Assembly: GCF_019399895.1 (NCBI RefSeq) | Contig: NC_091873.1 | Coordinates: 1,620,001 to 1,684,000, forward strand | From: Cardiocondyla obscurior | Lineage: Eukaryota; Arthropoda; Insecta; Hymenoptera; Formicidae | DNA length: 64,000 nucleotides | Direction: 5' to 3' | In this document: piece by piece, positions 50,906 through 62,717 of the stretch | Position numbering within the stretch: the stretch's first letter is position 1 | Layout of the letters: each line of letters opens with the position of its first letter | Program-made: the position numbers and the translations under genes | The notes under the pieces: model-generated | Databases searched by the model: none | Told to the model about the DNA's origin: nothing | What the model saw: only the letters and a program-made list of their open reading frames with translations

Positions 50906-51019
50906 CCTCGAGTTATTCCACCAAGGTGCAGTATCTTTTCTGAGTTTTCTTTTCCTCTTAGAATATCCGGGATATTGAGCTGATTCTCTTTCAACGAAAG
51001 TCCTCATCTGGATCGCCAT
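50906..51019 (-). CDS. Exon A, copy 3 of a tandem exon array: intact, basic
   Basis: On the minus strand a good acceptor (ttttttttgtttcag) precedes 114 bases with no stop in phase 0, ending at a donor (CGAGG, then gtaaag). The 38 codons run from MAIQMRTFVERES through the strongly basic KRKRKLRK to WWNNSR. Copies 2 and 1 lie downstream on the same strand and share the acceptor-side ATG, the basic core and the donor position. The basic cluster could be a nuclear-localisation, nucleic-acid-binding or cleavage signal. I do not recognise the parent gene. Confidence 0.33.
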
Positions 51020-54000
51020 CTGAAACAAAAAAATATGTACTAGTTAGTTTGGTGAAGACTAAATCTCAGTTAATATTTATATTCTACTCTAACATTAAGT
51101 ATTATTCAACGCGTACACAGTTAACCGTGTGTTTTGGTGCCAGTCGACTGGCAGCATATTCAAACGCTTTCATATAAACACCGCGGGAGCGTACGCTGCC
51201 CGTGGTTTGATATAACGTTTAGTATACGTAAAAAATTAATTGTTTTATTTTATAAATGTTTTAACAATGTATGAATTATTCAGATGCAGATAGTTTTTAT
51301 TTTAATTCATGTTTGTATATACTTATACATATATAAAATCATATTTTATAAGAGACGTGCAAATTTGCAGTAATCTATTTTCACACATACCGCGCATTAT
51401 ACGTTAGACTGGCAAATTTACGAGAATGAACAGTATCCGCGTGATTTTACGAGGCGTACGTGAAGGTAATACTGCACGGGAGCGTACAGCTGGTAGCTGA
51501 TTTTGCAACAGCGGCGCGAAACGATAACGCTTGAAATTTACTTGCGTTAACGCGTTAGATTTCGTTTGGTTTTCACGGCGCGTTGAGGATGCCGTAACCG
51601 TGTAGATTTTTTATTTTACGCATTGACAAAATATCTTATGGGGGACGAATTTAACGCGCTGCCGCCAAGGCAAGGCGTGTCGGGTGAATGTTAATATCGC
51701 TCCCTGCCGTTGTCCCCGCGTTCTCTCGCGAGCGATTCACATAATCTCGTAATCGTTGATCCCGGCTTAGTTGCGACAACGTGACGCAATGTCAGCCGTA
51801 AATTTTTCGTCAGGAATTCACTATTGCGCCATTCAGTCGGCTTAATTAGCGCCGTTACAGCGCAAGAATAACAATGGCGGAAAGACACCGAGGAAAAACT
51901 CCCGGATGGAACTTTCTTAATTATGCTAGCGTGCGTAGGGCTGTCGGATAAACTCGCTCTGTAACTTCCGCGGTTCCTTCTATCTACCAACACTCTTCCT
52001 CCATCATTTCTTCATCCTTTTTTCTCATTCTATCGACACCGTCGCCGACGACGTCTCTGTTCCGTTTCTCTCGTCTCACCTCGGCAAGCGATTTCACCTC
52101 TACGTGACATGCACGCTGAACATCCGACATTCGTCGCTCGATATACACCCTTAGGACTTGCCTTCGCATCCCCCTTGCATGCGCCAGGACTTTCCGGCCC
52201 AGGACGCCCGCCTCAGTCTTTGAACCGTTTTGTTTTATCTTCTTCCCCCCACCTCCCACTTTTTCCCTTCGGCCGTCTTTACCGCGGTTCAGACTGCCGA
52301 TCTAACCGGTCCTTTCGTCCACGGCGTGCTTCTCCCTCGCCCTTCTTTTTCTCGATATGGAAATAAAATCAATACCATTGTTTCGCGGTTTGCACCGTGA
52401 AATTGGGTCGTATTTTATTTTCGCCATCAAGACACGCACGATGACGACGACGACGACGGTACCACCCTCGCAGGCATTCCAGCAAGAAAACGTACACGCC
52501 CTGATTTATTGATCGCTGATATTCCGATCGTTTCCCGTGCTCTTCTTTACTCTTGTTTGCCATATTTCTATACGTTTTTTCCTCGCGGCGCGAGCGATCT
52601 GCGGCTGAGCGCATTTCCAGATTGCATCGCATCACGTTTGAGAAAACAAGATAAGTTTGTTTAGGAGCAACGTTAAACGAAGGAATTGAAAGACTTTAAT
52701 TTGAAAAAAAACTTAATCATATATTAAATTGCACATTAAACATTTACCGTAGATCGTTTGTGGTAACGATACTTGATGGAATGCTTAATGAAAAGTTAAA
52801 AAGAATATCACTGCTTGCCACACGAAGCGAATGGAGGAAACGATTGTTAACATAAAAAGGCAAACATATCTGCGGAAACATTAAAAGACACGGCAAGTGA
52901 AACGAACGGCGTTGTACGAATTATAATCGCGAAGATATAACTCAGCCCTTTCGCCTCGCTGATATCTGCTTGAGCAGTGTCTATAGTCTGCATTATACAA
53001 TCCCGTGAGTAGGTCGAGACGTAGCCGAGTCGGCATAAAGGTATTGTCCATTTGTCAGATATAACTACGAGGGCAAATCGATAAAGCGGTTCTAACCGCA
53101 GATGTAAACGGCATCATTCACGGAAAGCAATTACCGCATTTACACCGAGTAATGCGAATAATATTTCACATTAACGTGCCGGGATTAAGTTCGCAATATT
53201 ATTTTTAATAATTTCGAGTAATTAATTCACCTTTGGCTCAATAGCTTCCAATCTGTCGTCGCTCTACACACATAAAACCTGGAAAATTATCGATACCGTC
53301 GGATGTGACGAACAATCAGCAGTTGCGCCACGTTGCGGTTGTATTACTGGTCTCGGGACCCCCGAGCGTTCCGCAGTGCGCTTTGAAGAATTTCGCTGCG
53401 GAATCGGCGTATCTCTTTCTGAATCGTGGTGGCTCCTCCGGCGAAATGAGGCGCGCTTGTACATGCGTTCTACGACGTACCGCGAGGTGTGTATTAAAAA
53501 GAAAAAAAAAAAACAAAGAGACGAAGGAGAGGAAACGTGAGCGTACTCCATGACGTCTCGGTACTTATTACGTTACCCGTCAAACCCGCCGCATCCATCA
53601 TACAGTCGACGGCGTTGCGGACGTGCGACGTTCTTCTATGTGAGCGCGCGTGCACGTGCTAAAACACGATGATGTACGTACACACGTATAAGTACATGTA
53701 GCGACGAGAACAGTCGGAGCGGAGCGTATAGGCACGCGCGTTCCCGCTCGAGGATATTCCGGGTTTGTCTCTAGGGATAGCCGTGTGGCATCAGCTGCGA
53801 AACTGACATGACCGTCGAGAATGACGCGTTGTCTTGACACTTTCAGAAATATGCGCAGGAAGATATCTCTTTTTCCGGCGATTTCGAGCTGGGTGTCGTA
53901 CGAAGCGACATTCGTTTTCCTTCTTCACGGACGTATAAAAAAAATATCGCGGTTCCATTTCGTTTCGTATAAATGATGCGACTCTGAGGACTCGATTTGA

Positions 54001-57000
54001 CTTTACGACTTTATCTTTAACATTGCTTGATAAAAAAAAAAAGAAAAAAAAAATGTCTTTCAGAAGGGTATGTCATTACGTTCGCCGCTTCGGTTTGATC
54101 GTACGAACTTTAATGAAACATATGTGCCTCGCATCAATCAACGCGCATGCATTTCTACGACGATAACAGATCACGCGGACTATTTTCTCGTCGGGCAATT
54201 AACGCCCACATGTGGCGACGAACGAAGAGCGTGCTTTCGTCGCGATTAGCACCGGAGACACGAAAACGGTTCATGTTTTACTATTTTCGATGTGTATTCT
54301 CACCCCTTTGAAAATGAGTTACGAGCGAGGTTAACAGAGGCAAGACGTCGGTCAATAATTTTAATTTGAAGTCGGGGAAAGATGTCCGTTGCAGCGAGTG
54401 ATTTAAAACACACGGGTAAGAAAGGTACGGTAGCCGGTGAGTCATGCGCGATGCCTTCGAAGATATTTTAATTGTAAGGAATTTACTATCGTCACGCGCG
54501 GGACGATCCATAACGAGCCTTTGATCTTCAAGGCGGCACTGACACTCCCAATGAATGTTTCATGGATTCTTGCCGCGATCTCTCGACGAACGGTAAAAGT
54601 TTGATTAAGTACCAACAAAAGTCTCAGCTGACTTAAAAATGATGCTCGCGAACTTTTGCGCTTTTATATAATTTATTTCTACATCCTTTTACGCCGCTGT
54701 TTTTATCGCGATTTTAATTCGGATCCTAATTAGATGTAATATATCACGCGCGTGCTTATGGTTTAACGATTATAATGACTTCGTCAATTTTATCATCCGG
54801 TTTTAGAAAAATTGCGAGCTTGCGAGTGCGTTCTACGGCGAGACGCGAGTATTATCGGCGGTGCCGATAGTTCATTAATTAACGTTCATCTCCGCGGCTC
54901 GTAGTTTTTTTTCCCTCGACATACAGCAATGACGTGACAAATAATAGCTTTTTCTTTACAAACGAGGCATGCTCCTCTGAAGCATGACTTGCTGCGAGCG
55001 GCGAACATTCCAAAACACTTTGATTCAAAATAAACAACTCTGAGCAGCTCGTACGTGTCTCGACTATTTTCACAAAAGAGAAAATACGCGTTCGGTTTTT
55101 TATTCTTTTTTTTTTAATTCTTTTTTTCTTTTTTCCTGCACGCTCTTTTATCTCGCTATTCCACCGTATATAAAATAAAAACTAAGATAATCGAAATTGA
55201 AATTCTCGCGTAAAATCTTTTCCGAGCTACTGGCGTAAAACGTAACGAGACAACTCGCGTGATTTAGTTCCCCAATTAATTACTGATGTGGACGGTGAGA
55301 AAGGGAAAGATGGAGGGAATGTGATCCTCTTACGTCAGCCGTCGCTCGTTTTCTTAGGTAGGATTATGAAGCAACAAGCGAGGAGCGATCCTTTGTTACT
55401 CGCTGTGCGTCCGGTGAACGAGAGGAGTGTGATGAGGGTGGGCACGTAAAGCTCGTCGAAACTTGGTGAACACTTGGCCGCAAACTTCCTTCTGCATATT
55501 GGTCCAAGGATGAGGGATTGTCGGCGAATGAGGTGGCGGAAATAGGAGCTTCGCGAAAAGTCGGCACTCTATTCAGGCAAAAGTTGCATCGGGCGTTATC
55601 GCTGCAATTTTATATAGCGCGAAGCAAAAGTTACTGTTACGATGCTGTTTCGCGTCGAGGCAGCGTTTAGTTTGATATAATTTTTTTTTTTCTTGCATCT
55701 GCACGTCTTAAAAAAGTTTTTCTTTATTTCTCAGACGCGTAGTTAAATTTCAGCAAATTAATTTTATCAAATTTTACGAAGAAAGGTGTAGTTAAAAAAA
55801 TTTTTGTTTTGTTTTGTTTTAATTAAAGATATTTGTGGGACGATTTTTCTGGTAACATTGCGGAAAATCTGACGATATCGTATTGAAATGCGAGATGATT
55901 TATTGCATCCGGTATAATCGTAGAGCCACGTTTGCTAAGCCGTCGAGATAAGCGAAAAATCTGGGATTTAAATCTCGCCTGAAAGCTGCTTTCGTAGGTT
56001 TGAGGTATTGCGATTGAGTGGAGTGCCTGTAGATTCTCTATTGTGCCAAAACTTAATTCTACCGTTGCTTTGTGTTCAAACGCGGTTCTATGCGCACTAG
56101 AATTGTGGTGCGTGTACTCGCTTAAGACTCTTGAAAACTTGGCTTAATATTGCTTGAGTGACGAGGGATTAGAGATAGCTGCGAGAGGCGGACGGTAGAG
56201 AGGAGGAGAAAGGGGGGGAAAGTCGGAAACTTGCACCGAGTCAGAGTTGTGTACTCACAGCGGATTGCTTACCACGTCGGAAATGTTACACGCAGACTGA
56301 CGCGAGACTGTTCTTACACCATAATTCGCCTCCTTCGCCATGATTTGGTTATTGCTTCGCGTTATACAGGTATACGCGACTGCAATCGAGCATTCCAATA
56401 GTTTAAGATCCTCGAATAGTCTCGGGAGTCGTGGCTCGAAGGTTCTTGCAAAAGTTTAGTTTCTCTGTAACGGCTCAGTTTCCGAAACAGAAAATTTAAT
56501 ACCCTCGTTGTTAATAAATGTGCATTTCTCGTTATCGGAATAGTTTAATTGTCGATAATAATTATTATATCTTGGAAAGAGGGAAAGATTTATTTTTATT
56601 TTATGTTAACTAAAAGTCAACGTGCCTGTATTTCTTCTCGGAACGTCACCTCTCCCGTGCCGTGCCGTAGGTATTACGCGAGCGTTAACACTTTCCGGCC
56701 GTGGTACGGTAGCGGATGCCAAAATGAAAAGTCGGAAATTGCATGTTGAGCTTGCGACTCCGCGCAAGATGATTTTTCGCGGTCGACGTGGTTTAGATCC
56801 GCGGAGCGATACGGCCGCGATCGATCGCAGCGGTGGCTATACACTGCAAACTTAATGTCAACGTAACCCAAAGCTCCGTCCGGCGAGAAGGCACCTGCCA
56901 GGCACTACCGGTATATATTAGCGCCGGCGGGTGCGGTGGCAGGTGGATGGCTCGGGGATCGGGGAGGTGGCTTTTGAAGTCGCATAGTTTCCTGCACCGG

Positions 57001-60000
57001 CACGCAGACGTTGCGTGTCCAGAAGACTCCGCGTTGCCGATCGAGGTCGACGGTGGTTGACGGCGCGCTTGTGTGCGTGTGCGTGTACGTGCTCGCGTAA
57101 CTATGCCCGGTTATCGTCACGTACGGTATTACGGGAATAGTTTGAAAATTAAGATCGCGTATGCCGCGGTAGACGATCGCGCAATATTCGCGACGGTAGT
57201 CTCGATACCTCCGACGCGCCCAAATCTCGAATGACGCTAAGACTCTGGTGACGTGCCACGTTTGACGCAACAAAACTTACAATTCACAATCGTTGCGAAT
57301 TATCGTGGCCGCGACAAGATCTGAAAACGATGTGGGTGAAAGTTGTAAGATAAATATAGGAATCCGCTCGCGTTCTCTCTTTTAATCTTTATATTAATCC
57401 TTTTTCAGTTTTTTCGCTCTCTGGAGTCTTGAGTTTTTTTTTTTTTTTCCTCTCGAAATTTCATCTCGTGTTGATTTTACCGAGTTGAGTTTTTATCCGT
57501 GGAATTAAGAGAGACTAAAGCAAAAAATGTATTACGGTTCACTGAGGACATATATTTTTAGTTATGTTTCTAAGGTCTAGAGATAAACTGTAAACAAACA
57601 GAAATGAAAGAGCTCTTGGTTCGACGTCGCATGTACCGTAATATTGAGATAAATTCTTTTTAAACGAACGAAAGAAGCCTTTTACGCGATTATTCCATAT
57701 AAAGTAGCACCTATAAAATTACATTTGCAGCAGTAATTATCTTCCCCTTCGCGATAATTATATCTAATGTGTACATTTAATTAATATGATCGCTTCTGCA
57801 TATGAATATTTTAATAAAATATGTTCGATAAAATTTTATTGGTATTTACATTAATAAATATCAATACGCGTACGTTTTTCGAAATAATTTTATAATATAA
57901 AGCAGATATATTTTTGTTATCGCGAAAAATCATTGGAAAATTTATCGTCATTTACGATTTACCGAATTAAATGTGAATTCAGTTATCTTTTCGGGATTAC
58001 AAAAAAAAAAAAAATTGTTTTTTTTTCGTTCGACAAACGACGATGTGACCAAGCTTTTCCTGCGCAAATCACTTAAAGGATAAGCTTCCTTTCGCTACCA
58101 GTTCCTCTGTCCATCCGAAAGCGAGCACCTGTCGGCCTCCATCTAGCCGCAACTACTCAGAAGCCGGCACGACTGACCGCAACAACGTCTGTACCACTGC
58201 GGCGTCGTATATCGTCTTCATCGTTGCAGCGGTCAAGTATAGCAGATCCCGGTAAGATCCGCCCGTCGACTGGTACGGGCTCTCTCAAGGGACCGAGCGA
58301 GTCTCTTGGCGAATAATTGCGTGAAGAACGTCGACTGAAGATAGCCAGGGCGAGGATATACGTCGCGAGGAAGGCGTATTATCGGATGGGTTTATTTTTT
58401 TTTTTTTTTTTTTTGGAGATAAACCGGAAAAATCGTCGCGAGCAGAAGGAGAAAAACATTTTCAAAGACGACATATTCTTCGCGTATAGACGAACGGATT
58501 TGAGGCTGCGTGCGACGTGCGGATAACACGGGAATAGGATATCGTCTTTCTTCTCTTTCTTTTTTTCGTCTTCCTCCTCAGGTTTTCTAGCGGAGAAGAA
58601 AATCGCGCTTTTCCAGAAAATTGATCTCGGTAAGCTGTATTTGACGAGAGTACAACGTTCATCGAGATCGAATCCGATGCGAATGGTCTTTTCGTGCATT
58701 GTGCGATAGCATATTTCGCAGAGCGCATTCGAGGTCGGAAAAGCGTAATATGCGCGCCCACGGCTCGAATAAGGAAGCGCTACTTTACGCGACAGGTCCT
58801 GCGATCGCGGGACATTGCGTGTAATCGCTGGATGGGGCTAGGCGAACTTCGTGCCTTGGCTCGCAAATGAAATTCAACAACGCGTTTGTCCGTCCGCTCG
58901 CAAATGGGCATGGCGCCGGTTGGGATTATCGAGCCCGAGATACATCCCGTTATATCCCGCGCACGTAAGTCTTCCCCACATCTTTTATGGGTAAATACAT
59001 ATTTCGCTTGCGTCCAATAATGGCACGACGATATGGGGAGCTATAAAGCGCCCGACGCGCGAAATGGCGGGCCCGGCGCGCGCGTACCACTTTTCCTCGT
59101 TGCGATGAAAAAAAATGGTGGTCTCGTGTCTTGGCGTTTTTATCGAGTCCCCCGGCTGGGGATTAAGCTGATGGAAAGCACAAAGGGCGAAAGAAAGAAA
59201 GGAAAAGACACCCGCGAAAAAATTGATTGTGTAAAGAGAAGGACGAGACGGAAAGAAATACGTGTACATGTATATACATATATGATAGAGAAGGAATATG
59301 TGTTCTGGCTATTGTTGCATCTACAGCTTATTACCACGAGATATAGGTATACACTCGGGTTGAATGCACCAGAATTCCCGAGTTATAGCCGCAATACAAG
59401 CCACGGCGGACAGAGATCGTTTGCCGAATGATGAAAGATCTTCCGTCACCTGACGCGGTGTCGTAAACCTGAAGAGACAATCGGCACCGCATTTCGTTTC
59501 GCAGATACCGGTTGCATGCAGATGAAGATAGGAATTTATAATAAGCTGTATCTTTACTTTGAAGCTTTTCTCTGAAAGTACTTGACAACGAACAAAAATT
59601 AATCCGACAAGCTATTTTTTTTTTCTTTTTTTTAAAGACTGTTCTGCTGGAAAAATCTATAGACATTTTTATAGTATTCGTTGTTTCTTATAATTATTTT
59701 ATTTCGTTCGAAAATTAAATGGTTGAAATTTATATATTATCGATATTTGCCTATATTAATTATTAAATCTTATATTGAGCGCAATGAATGCTTTACGCGA
59801 GAACGATAAGTAAAATACTACTTTCTATCGAAATATTTCTTTCGCGCGATGAAAAACGCATGTCCGAGGTGGATGGAAAAATTGTTGCGCGCGGCGGGCG
59901 CAACGTGTAAATTGCGCCGAGCCCGTCGTTCAATAATACTTGCAGTCGTAACTCGTTCGCGCCTTCGGGGAATATTTTTTTTTTTTTCGTCTACGTAGCT

Positions 60001-60389
60001 TTCCGCGCCTACTCCACTTTATCCCGCACTGCCGATAGCTCGGAGTTTTACGGCAAGATGCGTAAAGCGGCGCGACTAGCGGCACCGGAAGGTGCATGAG
60101 GGCTCTGTCTGACATTTTTAAGAAATTCCACCGCCGCTCTCACCACTTCCGCCCTCGCTCATCTGTCGCACGCCGTTTTTTCGCCGTCGCTTCGGGCCGA
60201 CATTATGCTAACCAGTTTCCGACCCTCGATATTTCGAGCCCGCTCGTCGCTCCCGTTGATCTACGGGCTCTCCACTCGTTCTCTCTTTCCCATTCCCGTT
60301 TTTCTTTTACGTTCTCTCTTCGGCACTTGTTAACGCTTACGAGACCAGAAGCTGCATCTCCCGGGACGAAACACCCTTGAACTGTCAAA
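51020..60389. other. No gene seen: probable intron or intergenic DNA
   Basis: A minus-strand TCAGTCTGCG near 56305 followed by gtaagc could be a start site with a short first exon, and a plus-strand gtaaga at 58251 follows a possible non-coding exon; both are weak. T-runs lie at 57426-57439 and 58387-58404. Confidence 0.4.
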
Positions 60390-60472
60390 ATGTTACAAAC
60401 CCCGCGGCTCCCAAGAGGGCCCTGGGTGCGAGGACCACCGGAACGACGGAACGAGATTTCGTCCTTCGCAAC
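60390..60472 (+). CDS. Possible alternative first exon with consensus donor
   Basis: ATG at 60390 in a good insect context (tgtcaaaATG) opens 27 codons (MLQTPRLPRGPWVRGPPERR, then NEISSFA) and reaches the consensus donor gtgagtta in phase 2. That phase would also join the exon at 62628. The upstream pyrimidine-rich sequence could be a 5' UTR. The composition is Arg/Pro-rich, as expected of GC-rich chance frames. Confidence 0.15.
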
Positions 60473-62248
60473 GTGAGTTATCGTTCTCAAAAGCGATATC
60501 GGCTGATAACCTTTTCTTATCCGGATTACAATCCACCCGCGTGCCGCATGAATGGGATTTCGAATGAATCGAGTTAGAAACTTCCATTTTAGGAAGAAAC
60601 CAATGGCAGGGATAAAAGCAAAAGCTACTTTTACGATCGGGAGAATTAATAAGCAAGTTTAAACGATAGTGGCACGATAAATAAAGTTTTAGTTTTAAAT
60701 TCGATTTATTTTCCAGTTTATCTGTCGATAATATAAGATTTAATGCGAATTTATTAATTAGAAATTATTATTTACTTGTTTACACGTAAAGTAAAATTTA
60801 AACGTTACCTGTTCGTAAAATATTGAAACGTTCAAACCAATGTTATTTGGCGATTAATTAATTTTAATAAAGAGATCACGATATATAACTTTTGTTCATA
60901 TCAATTTTGTGTGCGAGTAAGTGCATTCGTGGCATTAAGCAAGGATTACTTTGTATTATCCGTTACTCAGACGTGTTCCTGTCACACACGTGGCATATTT
61001 CAGCGTTATTTCGACGACGGGAACTCGATACGCGCCGCCGCGCCATTTCGATAGAGCGAAATCGGAGCGATCGTCGCCCGTCGACGTTGGATTATCGAAA
61101 ATTTATTCGTTCCCACCGACACGTGACTGCCGCCCGCTTTGAAAAGGACCGACAACCGCTAGCGAGCGTCGTTGCGGGCCCTCGCAAATGAAAGTTATTC
61201 GATATTGCGTCAATAATAGTTCGACGTGCGCGACGAATGGCGCGTGGCAGTAAACGGCCAAGAAAGGTGGCAGAGAAAGGAGCAGACAAACGCTTTTCCA
61301 TCAACAGCGGAGCACTCGTAAAAATGTCATTGCACCCGCGGCCAGAATCCATACAGCCTCGCAATTTTTAACTGCAATACGTCATACATCCGCAGTCGCG
61401 TCGCGAACACATTAAAAAAAGAAAGGGAAAAAAAAAGAGAAAAAAGGAGAGACCGGCGAAACGCCACGACGTATGATTTTAGTCGCGCTGTATATTCCAT
61501 ATTGAAGACATTTGTTCATATTACCGGTACACTCGCTAGCTACACTGACGTCGATTTATTCCCGACGCTTCGTTGGAAAGTAGATGTGCCGAGGCCAGTC
61601 AGATCCAAGCTGTCAAAAAGCTAATACTGTTTTCTCTAACATTACGTGACACGAGCGTTATAAATACGGGGGAGGAGGGGGAGGGAAATAGATAAATACC
61701 GCAAGATTACTCCGGTTTGCGGGCGTGCTAAAAAATTTATGCGACACGTGTTTTTGGCTCTTTTTTTTTAACTTCCACCCAAGCGATGAGAAATGGTCGC
61801 CATCGTCTGGTTTTATCCAGACACGAAAAAAATTATGTGCTTAATATACATATATGTTACCTTAGAATCGAATTAATTCTTGCCTCTTTTCCGTCGTCCG
61901 AATTTCGCGAAAGTACGATGAAATTTGGTAAACGCGAGAGTTGAAAAATGACGCCTGTCGAAAAGAATCTGCCGTGTTTATTTCGTCTATATACTATACC
62001 GCAAAGGATCAAGTATTTAGGTTCTCGTATTTGCCTTCGCACTCTATAGATGTGCGAACACGCAAATATCTGCATCAGGAAACTTTTATAAACTTCCCAC
62101 GCTCGTCAGGAACTTGCATCCGAGCATTACGAGTATTTACATGCTCATTCTAACTGACGAGGCATCCCTTCACTGCTAGCGAGGCGCGCCCATACATTCT
62201 TAATTCGTGGATCGTTGCTCTGATAGCTGCGTCAACTTTTAATCGTTA
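60473..62248. other. No gene seen
   Basis: AT-rich at 60660-60900, with CpG-rich chance frames at 60950-61370 on both strands. The sequence is intron-like. Confidence 0.45.
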
Positions 62249-62299
62249 ACTAGTACGCGGCGAAAAACGTTTAGATAATCTAGCTTTTCTAGCTCGTTA
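62249..62299 (+). repeat. Solo arm of the foldback family
   Basis: actagtacgcggcgaaaa, followed by a thymine-rich stretch and ttctagctcgtta, matches the inverse of the left arm at 15963-16020 at about 90 percent by eye. Similarity to the right arm fades into the following gtctcgctaaaag. No opposite arm was found nearby, so it is a fragment or a decayed copy. Confidence 0.5.
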
Positions 62300-62627
62300 T
62301 TAATCAAAAATTGTCTCGCTAAAAGACCCGCACTGGACAATGTCTAAACGGATGCTAAATAAATTTTTTTTTTTTTTTTTTTTTTTAACGACACAACCTC
62401 ACTTTTTAAATTTTATACAGTAACAATTAAATACTAGCTAGATAGCTGCATAACAAATACTTACTAGCTAAGGAATATATTTAATTTAATTAAAAAAAAC
62501 CCAGCATTCGTTATTTAATATTTACAATTCTATCTTCGTTTGTAGTTTATATTATTATAAATTTATTAACTAATTCTCGTAATAAATGCGAGTTATTACT
62601 TTCTTAAAAAATATAATTAAGTTTCAG

Positions 62628-62717
62628 GAAGGATTCGCAGCTGAAGAATTTCGAAGCGCTGCATAAAGAAACTTGCAAACCCCCGCGACCGATTCCAATC
62701 GGCAATCAAACTTTTCC
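62628..62717 (+). CDS. Possible 90-base internal coding exon (KDSQLKNFEALHKETCKPPR...)
   Basis: The acceptor aattaagtttcag is followed by one base that completes a split codon, then by 29 codons with a protein-like composition: KDSQLKNFEALHKETC followed by KPPRPIPIGNQTF. The frame reaches TAA at 62719-62721, which is split by a moderate donor (TTTTCC, then gtaaca). The exon is 90 bases and phase 2 to phase 2. It would therefore accept the exon at 42310-42344 (phase 2), giving an intron of about 20 kb. The stretch ETCKPPRPIPIG loosely recalls the start of a PDGF/VEGF domain, but the cysteine-rich core is not in the window, so I do not claim that family. No downstream partner exon was found before 64000. 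Confidence 0.33.

Larger units (their letters stand above)
49641..51019 (-). repeat. Diverged tandem array of exon-like modules (A-B, A-B, A)
   Basis: Three diverged copies of one block (about 50691-50770, 49811-49885 and, more distant, 50906-51000) share a gttgctccgc-like start, a CTCCTCCTCCTCTCAG core and GGACGTC-like ends, read here on the plus strand. Two copies are followed by a second homologous block (exon B). Order and orientation are kept, so this is local tandem duplication rather than independent insertion. Intervening sequence is AT-rich and intron-like. Confidence 0.6.

Noticed and set aside
56280..56380. Divergent start region: minus-strand TCAGT followed by gtaagc, and plus-strand MIWLLLRVIQ followed by gtatac
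   Set aside because: Each signal is short and common by chance. No further exon on either strand supports it.
62665..62717. Calling the exon at 62628 a PDGF/VEGF-family (PVF) ligand
   Set aside because: Only a loose likeness around one cysteine (ETCKPP). The diagnostic cysteine-knot core is not in the window, and the candidate upstream exon has no signal peptide.
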